From Candidatus Altimarinota bacterium (GTDB lineage Bacteria > Patescibacteriota > Gracilibacteria > BD1-5 > UBA6164): DNA of 5,767 bases. The notes under the pieces were generated by a model that saw only the letters and a program-made list of their open reading frames with translations, was not told the DNA's origin and did not search any database. Both the position numbers and the translations under genes were made by a program. Shown in pieces: positions 1 through 5,757 of the stretch; position 1 is the first letter of the stretch; each line of letters begins with the position of its first letter. The stretch spans positions 1 through 5,767 of the forward strand of contig JAMOTX010000068.1 of the NCBI GenBank assembly GCA_027062145.1. The letters run 5' to 3'.

Positions 1-996
1 TAATGTATAAAAATATTTATAAATAGATTCTTTATTTTTATAATCATCTATATTTTTAAAATACTTTTCTAATTCAACTCTTAAATAACCAGGTATTACT
101 ATTAAATCCATTTCAGATATTAATTTAAGCCTATCTTCTAATGATGTTATTTTACCATTAAACATTTTTAAATCACCTTTTATAAAAGCTTTCAATAAAT
201 ATTTTGGATTTGCTTTATCGTATCCACTACTACCCCTACAAAATCTATCAGTAATTGCATATGCACCATCTTTTAATGAGCTTTCTTTCCCTTTCATATG
301 GATATTTTGTGTTAAAAGTTCATCTAATAATGATGTATCTCTAGTTATAATCATATGAAAAATTGTATAATGTACATGATACTCATTTAAGAAACTAACT
401 TTTGTTAATTTATATTTTTTAAATAATCGATAGTCTTTATAGGTTTTATCTTTAGTTTTCCAATCCCAATATTTATCTATTTCATAATTTAAAGTTTTAA
501 TTATTGTAGAATCTTTTTTAGCAAATAGAACTCCTAATTCAATACCATCTTTTGTATTTTTAAAATAATTTGTTCCGTCATCATTTTTTCTTGTAAAAGT
601 TACATTTGTATATCCAGCTATTTTATATTTATTGGATTGAATAAATTTTTTATAAAGTTCGATATCTTCTATATTATTTTTTAATAGTATAGTACTTGCA
701 TCAAAATACACACCACCATACTTTTCAAGCAATCTTAACCTAATAATATCACTTTGATTTCCACCAATTGTGCTTAAATCATTAATTTTATTTTTCATAT
801 CAAAAAAATAATTTGGTAAATCTATTAACTTTTCTGCATAATACTTTGATGACTTATCAAGTGAAACAACTATTACATTCCAATCTGTATTTTTTAATTT
901 ATCTTTAATATTATCTATATTAATTTTAAGAATTGTAGGTATATTTTTTTCTCCTTTATCCCAATATAAAAATACATTTTTATCATTTGTTATCAT
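1..996 (-). CDS. Capsular polysaccharide synthesis-type glycosyltransferase (GT32-like), 3' end cut by window edge
   Basis: The frame is open for 332 codons from ATG at 996 to the window edge with no stop, so the C-terminus is missing. The protein resembles the Caps_synth (Pfam PF05704) / GT32-like sugar transferases of capsule and LPS clusters, which are cytoplasmic enzymes using nucleotide-sugar donors. Seen in the sequence: an N-terminal YWDKGEKNIP segment (residues 11-20), typical of the family's 'W-x-G-x-x-x-P' opening; a middle SDIIRLRLLEKYGGVYFDA stretch (82-100), the hallmark 'SD-x-x-R-x-x-x-L-x-x-YGG-x-x-x-D' donor/metal-binding signature; and D99 followed by AST, as in the Caps_synth branch rather than the strict DxD of GT32. 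The start is supported by AAAGGA at 1005-1010, 8 nt upstream. The gene overlaps the preceding GT9 gene by 14 bp, so the two are probably translationally coupled. The acceptor and sugar cannot be told. Family assignment is fairly sure; the specific role is unknown. Confidence 0.85.
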   Translation of the reverse strand, partial: MITNDKNVFLYWDKGEKNIPTILKINIDNIKDKLKNTDWNVIVVSLDKSSKYYAEKLIDLPNYFFDMKNKINDLSTIGGNQSDIIRLRLLEKYGGVYFDASTILLKNNIEDIELYKKFIQSNKYKIAGYTNVTFTRKNDDGTNYFKNTKDGIELGVLFAKKDSTIIKTLNYEIDKYWDWKTKDKTYKDYRLFKKYKLTKVSFLNEYHVHYTIFHMIITRDTSLLDELLTQNIHMKGKESSLKDGAYAITDRFCRGSSGYDKANPKYLLKAFIKGDLKMFNGKITSLEDRLKLISEMDLIVIPGYLRVELEKYFKNIDDYKNKESIYKYFYTL

Positions 997-2038
997 TTTT
1001 TAAATCCTTTAAAGTTCTAATTTGTTTTATAACTTCTTGATTTGAAAAATAATTCATATTTTTTTCTATATCAGATTTTTGCTCCAAACTATAAATTACT
1101 TTAGTTGTTAATGACTTTTTTGGTAGCCAAACATTAAAATCATTATCTACTTGATAATAAATTGCTATAACTTTTTTATACAGACCTATAGAAATATGTA
1201 CAATTGATGTATCAACAGATACAATAATGTTAGACCTATTAATTAGTGCAATACTATCTTTTATAGAGTAAATATTTTTTGCTAAATTTATATTATTGTT
1301 ATTTATTTTTTCAACTATCTCTTTAGCAATAAATTTAGTATTTTGTGAATATATGACAATAATTTTTAAGTTTGAATAGTTTTTAATTATACTTTTTAGA
1401 AGAGAAACAGATTTATCTACAGATAATGATTTGTCAATTCTGCTTCCAAATGGATTAAATAAAATATCATAATCTATTTGTTTATCTATTTTTTTTAAGT
1501 ATGGAATAATATAGTTATCATTGATATTGCTAATACCAATGAATTCTAAAATTTTATGGTATATTTCATCAACAGTTTTTTTATCAATTTCTTTTAAAAA
1601 TTGTTGATTTGATAATTTTAAATTTTTATCTGTTGAAAATACATAGCTAGGACTGAGTTTACTAATTAAAAATAAATCATTAAATCCTAAAGTTCCAATT
1701 AGTGGAATAATAATATCTACTTGATTAATTTTATTTGCAATATTATTTATATCACATAAATTATGTTTTTGTTTAATAAGATATATGTTATTAGAATTAT
1801 AATATTGATATATTGGTTCTAACTCTTTTGTTGTAATAACAGAAATTTGAATATTTGTTGTATTCCTTAGTTCTCTAAAAATAAATGATGAAATTATTGT
1901 ATCTCCTATTTTTCCATGCCAATTAATTAGTAAAATATGATTTGCTTCTTTTAATAAATTATCTAAACTTCTATCGAATAGTAGTTTTCCAATTTTTCTA
2001 TAAAATTGATATAGTATTTTATTTAAAGTATTTTTCAT
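983..2038 (-). CDS. Glycosyltransferase family 9 (heptosyltransferase-like) protein
   Basis: This 351-residue protein has the length and layout of GT9 enzymes (ADP-heptose:LPS heptosyltransferases and relatives), GT-B fold enzymes acting at the inner membrane's cytoplasmic face. Seen: a first Rossmann strand and loop LLINWHGKIGDTIISSFIF (36-54), matching the family's 'GD-x-x' acceptor-side motif; the linker-to-second-domain strand FNPFGSRIDKSLS (194-206), equivalent to the 'NPG-x-x-x-x-K-x-W' region; and SVDTSIVHISIGLYKKVIAI (274-293), the highly characteristic 'D-T/S-x-x-x-H-x-A-x-x-L-x-x-P' donor-binding motif. Its H281 and D276 are present, although the usual Pro after the Gly/Leu pair is replaced by KK. 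No signal peptide or membrane helix is evident. It begins inside the end of the RibK-like gene (20-bp overlap) and has only a weak ribosome site (AAGAT), which implies coupled translation. True heptose specificity is not shown; many GT9 relatives in O-antigen or capsule clusters transfer other sugars. Confidence 0.88.
   Translation of the reverse strand: MKNTLNKILYQFYRKIGKLLFDRSLDNLLKEANHILLINWHGKIGDTIISSFIFRELRNTTNIQISVITTKELEPIYQYYNSNNIYLIKQKHNLCDINNIANKINQVDIIIPLIGTLGFNDLFLISKLSPSYVFSTDKNLKLSNQQFLKEIDKKTVDEIYHKILEFIGISNINDNYIIPYLKKIDKQIDYDILFNPFGSRIDKSLSVDKSVSLLKSIIKNYSNLKIIVIYSQNTKFIAKEIVEKINNNNINLAKNIYSIKDSIALINRSNIIVSVDTSIVHISIGLYKKVIAIYYQVDNDFNVWLPKKSLTTKVIYSLEQKSDIEKNMNYFSNQEVIKQIRTLKDLKNDNK
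1005..1010 (-). promoter_or_regulatory. Ribosome binding site of the capsule-type glycosyltransferase
   Basis: AAAGGA on the minus strand sits 8 nt before ATG at 996, inside the GT9 gene. It supports a start that overlaps GT9 by 14 bp. The other ATGs nearby (at 986 and 977) are out of frame with the long open reading frame. Confidence 0.7.
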
Positions 2039-2462
2039 TAATTTCTATCTTACAAATATCATTTATACCTAAATTATCAATATATGGAGCAATAATTTCC
2101 ACAAGATAATCATTGTCTTTATGTGGTGATTTATAAGCTTTGTATAACCATGCTTGAACTTCTTTTTGTTTATAAATAAAAATAATAGGAGTAAATGATA
2201 ACTTTTCATACCATGTATCAGAATTTGGCAACCAATAAACTTTATCAAATGTATATTGCCAATTTGATAATATTAATTTATCTTTTAATATAATATTAAT
2301 CGTTGCCATTTTACAATTTATTATCTGTTTAAAAAAATATAGGTCATGATTTTTCAAAAAATTTATTTGATGATATATTGAACCGTATCCATTCCAATTC
2401 ATTTTTTTACCAGATGCTGCTGACTCTCCTTTTATAACTATTCCAGATAACTCAATAATCAT
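2019..2462 (-). CDS. Small protein resembling archaeal CTP-dependent riboflavin kinase (RibK/DUF120 fold)
   Basis: This is a 147-residue protein with no membrane segment. I match it to CTP-dependent riboflavin kinase (Pfam PF01982, about 130-140 residues in archaea) by pattern. The N-terminal strand ELSGIVIKGESAASG (4-18) aligns with the 'G-x-V-x-x-G-x-x-x-G' opening. ATIN (53-56) sits where archaeal enzymes have GTLN, whose Thr and Asn hold Mg2+; both T54 and N56 are kept. The C-terminal segment YLVEIIAPYIDNLGINDICK (119-138), followed by IEI, mirrors the 'VEIIAP-x-x-LR-x-x-x-x-L-x-D-G-D-x-V-x-I' ending. The glycine-rich CTP loop is altered, with an insertion rich in Gly, Asn and aromatic residues (18-36), so the substrate may not be riboflavin. 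The gene follows the HEPN-like gene with no gap (TAA then ATG) and has no clear Shine-Dalgarno site. The fold call is moderate and the activity unproven; an inactive binding domain or a binding protein is possible. Confidence 0.6.
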   Translation of the reverse strand: MIIELSGIVIKGESAASGKKMNWNGYGSIYHQINFLKNHDLYFFKQIINCKMATINIILKDKLILSNWQYTFDKVYWLPNSDTWYEKLSFTPIIFIYKQKEVQAWLYKAYKSPHKDNDYLVEIIAPYIDNLGINDICKIEINEKYFK

Positions 2463-2897
2463 TTAAGCATTAAACCAAGACCAAACTGCAAATGCTCCTA
2501 GTGCAACCGCACCTATTCCTATTTTTTCACCAGTAGAAAAGTTATCCCAACTTGATGAATTTGATGAGGAATCATCCCAATTTGATGAGGAATCCGAACT
2601 AGATTCTGAATTATAGTTCTGATGTGTTGAATTATCCGTATATTGTTTTAAACTATCTATAATATTCTCACATGCATATTCAAAATCTGATAATAACTCT
2701 GGTGTCATTTCAAAATTATCTTCATGTAACAATTTATTTCTAATAGATGCTACAAATCGGATAGATTTTACTGTATCTACTTCAATTAAATGTTCTACAC
2801 TAGAAACTTTTTCATGAAGACCTTTGCCTTCTGCTCCCATTTTTACTAAAATGGTTTCAATTTTCTTTGTTTTTTTAATTACTTTTTTATAGCTCAT
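2463..2897 (-). CDS. HEPN-like small protein with Ser/Asp/Trp-rich linker and C-terminal membrane anchor
   Basis: The 144 residues fall into three parts. Residues 1-85 are an all-helical charged domain containing RNKLLHE (53-59), a perfect R-N-x-x-x-H (Rx4H) motif as in HEPN ribonuclease and nucleotide-binding domains. It is followed by a predicted fourth helix ending near DSL (81-83). Residues 89-122 are low-complexity Ser, Asn and Asp with two Trp repeats (NWDD, SWDN), surely a flexible tether. Residues 126-142 (GIGAVALGAFAVWSWF core) form one hydrophobic helix with only two residues after it, as in a tail anchor with the soluble domain facing the cytoplasm. There is no N-terminal signal. 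A strong ribosome site GAGGAG lies 6 nt before ATG, within the last codons of the PRTase gene. HEPN proteins are often RNases or toxin/defence effectors, but some are only structural, so activity is not established. The exact family is not recognised. Confidence 0.7.
   Translation of the reverse strand: MSYKKVIKKTKKIETILVKMGAEGKGLHEKVSSVEHLIEVDTVKSIRFVASIRNKLLHEDNFEMTPELLSDFEYACENIIDSLKQYTDNSTHQNYNSESSSDSSSNWDDSSSNSSSWDNFSTGEKIGIGAVALGAFAVWSWFNA
2558..2594 (-). repeat. 21-bp tandem repeat, 1.8 copies, inside the HEPN-like gene linker
   Basis: The 16-mer aatttgatgaggaatc occurs at 2558-2573 and again exactly at 2579-2594, a 21-bp (7-codon) period with identical bases in both copies. A degenerate further copy (atcccaacttgatga) lies at 2544-2558. 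The repeat codes for the Asp-Ser-Ser-Ser-Asn-Trp-Asp units of the linker, and its frame-keeping length fits expansion by slippage. Confidence 0.75.
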
Positions 2898-2898
2898 T

Positions 2899-3837
2899 TT
2901 ATTCTCCTCTTTTTAAATTACCACATGGCATTATTTTATTTTGTGAAATTAAATATTCTTGTATAATCTTTAACGACTGCAAATATTTATCATTGTCTAA
3001 AGATTCATTTGTCATATAAGCAATATAAATTTTTAAAATATTATGAATTGGAATTTCATTTATAAAGTATTTCAAATTAAATAAATTTTTTATATTTAAA
3101 AATAATCTTAATGACCTTAAAACTGGTATAAAATCTTTTTGAATAAATATCTCTTTTGCTGTACTATCAAGTCCTTCTGTAACTTTAGATTTATTTATTT
3201 GCTCTTCTATTGATGGATTGTTTAATGCCACCTCTTTATCAACAACCATCGCAAAAATTGAGGTAAATGATTTTGCACCTTTGGATAAAGCATTATTTTT
3301 TGCTTTATTAGATGATGAACCTGTTATAAGTATATCATCACCATATATTACATGGATATTATTATTTTTATAAAAATCAAGATCAGGTAAAATATGATCA
3401 GTAGTCAATCCTATAATTTTTCTTTCTTCTGCTGAAAGTGATGCATAATTCTCACAAGGAGTTGCTAATCTTGGAAGTTTTAATTCTGCAACTATTGGGA
3501 AACCCATAATTGCTAATTTAGTATTAATATATGGAAGAACAAAATCAAACATTAAATTTGCAGATGCTTTAACATTTCTAAATCCTGGTGTCATAAGGAC
3601 AATATAATCATTGTCTTTTTTTGCTATTTCAAGTATATTTCTAAATTTACTCTGAGGATTATCAATTTCTTGAAACAACTTTTTTGTAATCATATTAGCC
3701 AAAAATTTAATATCTTTTATACTTCCATATTTTGCTAAACTATATTGTTGGACTAACAAATTAACATTTTTTTTATTATCAATATCAATAAAATTATTAT
3801 TACTATCAATAGTAATATTACAACTAGAAATTTGCAT
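2899..3837 (-). CDS. Type I phosphoribosyltransferase, similar to Ter-operon-associated PRTase
   Basis: This 312-residue protein carries the PRPP-binding loop of type I phosphoribosyltransferases, IHVIYGDDILITGSSS (161-176), with the D167-D168 pair and the T-G-S phosphate loop. Upstream, YIVLMTPGFRNVKASANLM (78-96) and YASLSAEERK (131-140) closely recall the ComF-like PRTases of tellurium-resistance (Ter) biosynthetic operons (Pfam PRTase_2, as I remember it). In that family a 'Y-x-x-L-S-x-x-E-R' stretch precedes 'DDIxITGSHE'. The usual His-Glu after GS is replaced by Ser-Ser. Such enzymes move a phosphoribosyl group between PRPP and a base-like acceptor; the Ter group has been proposed to make a nucleoside-like metabolite. 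The roughly 110 C-terminal residues (200-312) are helical and not assigned. The ATG overlaps the stop of the PHP gene by one base (TAATG), with AAGGA 9 nt upstream. PRTase is a confident call; the Ter subgroup is moderate, and the substrate is unknown. Confidence 0.82.
   Translation of the reverse strand: MQISSCNITIDSNNNFIDIDNKKNVNLLVQQYSLAKYGSIKDIKFLANMITKKLFQEIDNPQSKFRNILEIAKKDNDYIVLMTPGFRNVKASANLMFDFVLPYINTKLAIMGFPIVAELKLPRLATPCENYASLSAEERKIIGLTTDHILPDLDFYKNNNIHVIYGDDILITGSSSNKAKNNALSKGAKSFTSIFAMVVDKEVALNNPSIEEQINKSKVTEGLDSTAKEIFIQKDFIPVLRSLRLFLNIKNLFNLKYFINEIPIHNILKIYIAYMTNESLDNDKYLQSLKIIQEYLISQNKIMPCGNLKRGE
2904..2909 (-). promoter_or_regulatory. Strong ribosome binding site of the HEPN-like gene
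   Basis: GAGGAG on the minus strand lies 6 nt before ATG at 2897 and is encoded by the last codons (Arg-Gly-Glu) of the PRTase gene. It is the closest match to the Shine-Dalgarno consensus in the operon, so this small protein may be made in higher amounts than its neighbours. Confidence 0.75.
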
Positions 3838-4673
3838 TATTTATCTTCCTTTATGATACATTCATCAATATCTATATTTCTAATATTTCTATTTAAATAA
3901 TAACTTATTTGTTTAATACCAATATTTTTAACTATATTAAGTATAGTTTGAATACCTATATTTATTTCACTTGGCTTATGTGCATCAGAACCAATTGTAA
4001 ATGAAATATTATTATCATTTAATATTTGAATTAGTGATTTTGATGGAAAGTTCCATATTCCTTTATTTTTTTTATCTGTTTTTATGTCATATGTAGATTT
4101 TCTTAATCCAGATGTATTTAGCTCATAAGATATATTAGTATTTTGCATTAATTCGATTAATGGATAAAAATTATCACAATATATATTTTCATCTATACCA
4201 CCTCTTAATATTGCATCTGGATGACCAATTGTGTCAAACAAATTAGATTGAATTAACTCTTTTAAATATAAAAAATATTGTGAGGTTAATTTTTTATCAT
4301 GAATATTTGCAATATCCCAAATATTTACTCTTTTATTTTCTAAAAAAATAAAATGTATTGAACCAATTACAAAATCAAGTTCCACATTAGAAATTAAATT
4401 TTCTGTATATGTTTTATATTTTGGAACAAAATCAACTTCTAATCCTTTTAATATAGTTATTTCTCTTGAATATTTTAGTTGTACATTATTTATATCTTCA
4501 AAATATGATTTTAATTCATAATCAAATAGTCGATTATTTATATCTATTGGAAATGGTGCATGATCTGTAATTGTAAGATATTTGATATTATTTTTTATAG
4601 CTGATACTACTATATCTTCAATAGTTCCAATAGCATGTTTTGAATATTTTGAGTGTGTATGCGAATCAATCAT
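3837..4673 (-). CDS. PHP-family phosphoesterase, histidinol-phosphatase (HisJ/HisK)-like
   Basis: Taken from ATG at 4673, the protein has 278 residues, the normal length for HisJ/HisK-type PHP phosphatases, which hydrolyse small phosphomonoesters at a trinuclear metal site in the cytoplasm. All the metal-binding motifs are seen in order: DSHTHSKYS (3-11), TDHAPF (36-41), GLEVDF (77-82), GSIHF (104-108), IGHPD (149-153), ELNTSG (184-189) and GSDAH (228-232). An active enzyme is therefore expected. A TTG at 4679 would add two residues, but it sits only 3 nt from the AAGA ribosome-site remnant, while ATG has 9 nt spacing and directly precedes the IDSHTH motif, so ATG is preferred. It overlaps the radical SAM gene by 8 bp. 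No other histidine-biosynthesis gene is visible. In this operon a phosphatase acting on a PRPP-derived or sugar-phosphate intermediate is more plausible than histidine synthesis (inference). Confidence 0.9.
   Translation of the reverse strand: MIDSHTHSKYSKHAIGTIEDIVVSAIKNNIKYLTITDHAPFPIDINNRLFDYELKSYFEDINNVQLKYSREITILKGLEVDFVPKYKTYTENLISNVELDFVIGSIHFIFLENKRVNIWDIANIHDKKLTSQYFLYLKELIQSNLFDTIGHPDAILRGGIDENIYCDNFYPLIELMQNTNISYELNTSGLRKSTYDIKTDKKNKGIWNFPSKSLIQILNDNNISFTIGSDAHKPSEINIGIQTILNIVKNIGIKQISYYLNRNIRNIDIDECIIKEDK
3847..3851 (-). promoter_or_regulatory. Ribosome binding site of the PRTase gene
   Basis: AAGGA on the minus strand lies 9 nt before ATG at 3837, within the last codons of the PHP gene. 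With the TAATG stop-start overlap it fixes the PRTase start and points to coupled translation. Confidence 0.65.
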
Positions 4674-5703
4674 TTTCAATCATCTTATTTAATAATAATT
4701 TATCATAAGATAAGATTTCCTTTATAATCCAATATGGATTATTAGTATCTCTAATCAATTTTAAAACATCATCATTTATAGAAATCTTATCCATCAATTG
4801 CATAAATGGAATTGTATATAAAGCATATATAAGTTTATCATTTTTAACGATATTCTTAAAAAAATCAATATCTAAAGTATCGTTATGAATATTACCTAAT
4901 AGTTTAAAATCTATCCCATAAAAATATATATCTCCATTTGGTTTTATTGTTATTCCCATTCCATTTGCTAATGGATTAGGATTTATATTTCCAAGTGTAA
5001 AAACTTTCTTTAGCTTATTTTCTTTAGCTTTAATATATTCAGATAAAGTCATATAATTTATATTTTTTGTTAAAAATGTAGGTTTTACCAAATTTTTATA
5101 ATCAATTTGAAATTCTTTACCATCAATAATAATACTATCTTCTAAATCATCATTGATAATAATTTTTGATTCTATATCAATTTTTTGTAATTCATTTTGT
5201 AAGTATTTTCTTGTAAACTCTTTATCAATATCAATTGATCTAAAAGAAAATGTCATATTTGTTAATTTTTTATCTAAAAAATATTTTATACTTACAGCAT
5301 GTGGTTTATTATCAATTTTAGGAATATGATAAGAATCTGTACTTAGCCTAATGTTGCAAGTATCACCATTTTTAATGATTATTTCATTTATCTCATCATA
5401 TAACTTAATTAATTTTTCATGGTTGATATATCCACTGGTAATAAATTCAAATGAAATACTACCATGTGATAATGATAAAATTTCTTTAAAAGCTTTTATA
5501 TTATTAAGTGGCTCACCTTCACCACTGATAGAAACTCTTTTTATCTCTTTATGGTTTATAATTTTAGATATATTCTCTTTTGCTTTTTCTGTTAATGTTA
5601 AATGATCTTTTATTGTATGCTTATCTGAGTACATACAAAAATCACAACCTATACCACAAATTTGTGTGATGTCAAAATATATTAAATGGTTTTCTAATTT
5701 CAT
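4666..5703 (-). CDS. Radical SAM enzyme, CxxxCxxC cluster, no auxiliary cluster
   Basis: This 345-residue protein begins with the canonical radical SAM cluster motif C16-GIG-C20-DF-C23 (CxxxCxxC with an aromatic residue before the last Cys), which binds the [4Fe-4S] cluster that splits S-adenosylmethionine. GEGEP (61-65) fills the role of the SAM-binding 'GGE' motif, and FITSGY (87-92) and RLSTDSYH (119-126) are further barrel strands. The C-terminus has TIKPNGDIYFYGIDFKLLGN (253-272), which has the shape of the SPASM/Twitch 'I-x-P-x-G-x-x-x-x-x-G-x-I' segment but no cysteines. Only one other Cys (C116) exists, so auxiliary clusters are absent. The reaction and substrate are not recognisable; the absence of SPASM clusters argues against typical peptide-modifying members. 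ATG at 5703 has AGGA 5 nt upstream. It is the first gene seen in the operon, with the PHP gene starting inside its last codons. Fold is certain, function open. Confidence 0.92.
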   Translation of the reverse strand: MKLENHLIYFDITQICGIGCDFCMYSDKHTIKDHLTLTEKAKENISKIINHKEIKRVSISGEGEPLNNIKAFKEILSLSHGSISFEFITSGYINHEKLIKLYDEINEIIIKNGDTCNIRLSTDSYHIPKIDNKPHAVSIKYFLDKKLTNMTFSFRSIDIDKEFTRKYLQNELQKIDIESKIIINDDLEDSIIIDGKEFQIDYKNLVKPTFLTKNINYMTLSEYIKAKENKLKKVFTLGNINPNPLANGMGITIKPNGDIYFYGIDFKLLGNIHNDTLDIDFFKNIVKNDKLIYALYTIPFMQLMDKISINDDVLKLIRDTNNPYWIIKEILSYDKLLLNKMIEND

Positions 5704-5708
5704 TTTTA

Positions 5709-5712
5709 TCCT
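5709..5712 (-). promoter_or_regulatory. Ribosome binding site of the radical SAM gene
   Basis: AGGA on the minus strand is 5 nt before ATG at 5703 and supports that start. The minus-strand TATATA at 5712-5717 overlaps it, so that AT-run cannot be the -10 box for a transcript carrying this site. Confidence 0.6.
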
Positions 5713-5726
5713 ATATAATTGTTTGT

Positions 5727-5757
5727 GTTTCCATAAAAGTTAATTTCTTATGCTAAC
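5727..5757 (-). other. Imperfect hairpin in the operon leader
   Basis: Two 12-nt arms (5727-5738 and 5746-5757) flank a 7-nt loop. Paired on the minus-strand transcript they give nine Watson-Crick pairs, one G-U pair and a two-base internal mismatch. No run of U follows on either strand, so it is not an intrinsic terminator. It lies 23 nt before the radical SAM ATG and could be an operator, an RNA leader structure or chance in AT-rich sequence. The rest of 5704-5767 holds only the ribosome site, and all three minus-strand frames are closed by 5736, so any upstream gene ends there or beyond the edge. Confidence 0.35.

Noticed and set aside
3837..4673. Calling the PHP gene histidine-biosynthesis hisJ/hisK
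   Set aside because: Motifs fit the family, but no histidine gene is nearby and PHP enzymes change substrate often, so a gene symbol is not justified.
4677..4679. TTG start for the PHP gene
   Set aside because: It adds only two residues and has 3 nt spacing to the AAGA remnant; ATG at 4673 gives normal spacing and begins directly at the conserved metal-binding motif.
5351..5605. 84-codon open frame on the plus strand
   Set aside because: It lies fully inside the radical SAM gene on the opposite strand, over its most conserved barrel strands, has no ribosome site and encodes only a hydrophobic mirror of that gene.
5712..5717. TATATA on the minus strand as a -10 box for the operon
   Set aside because: A transcript from it would start about at the ATG and would lose the AGGA ribosome site it overlaps; no -35-like hexamer stands at a suitable distance.
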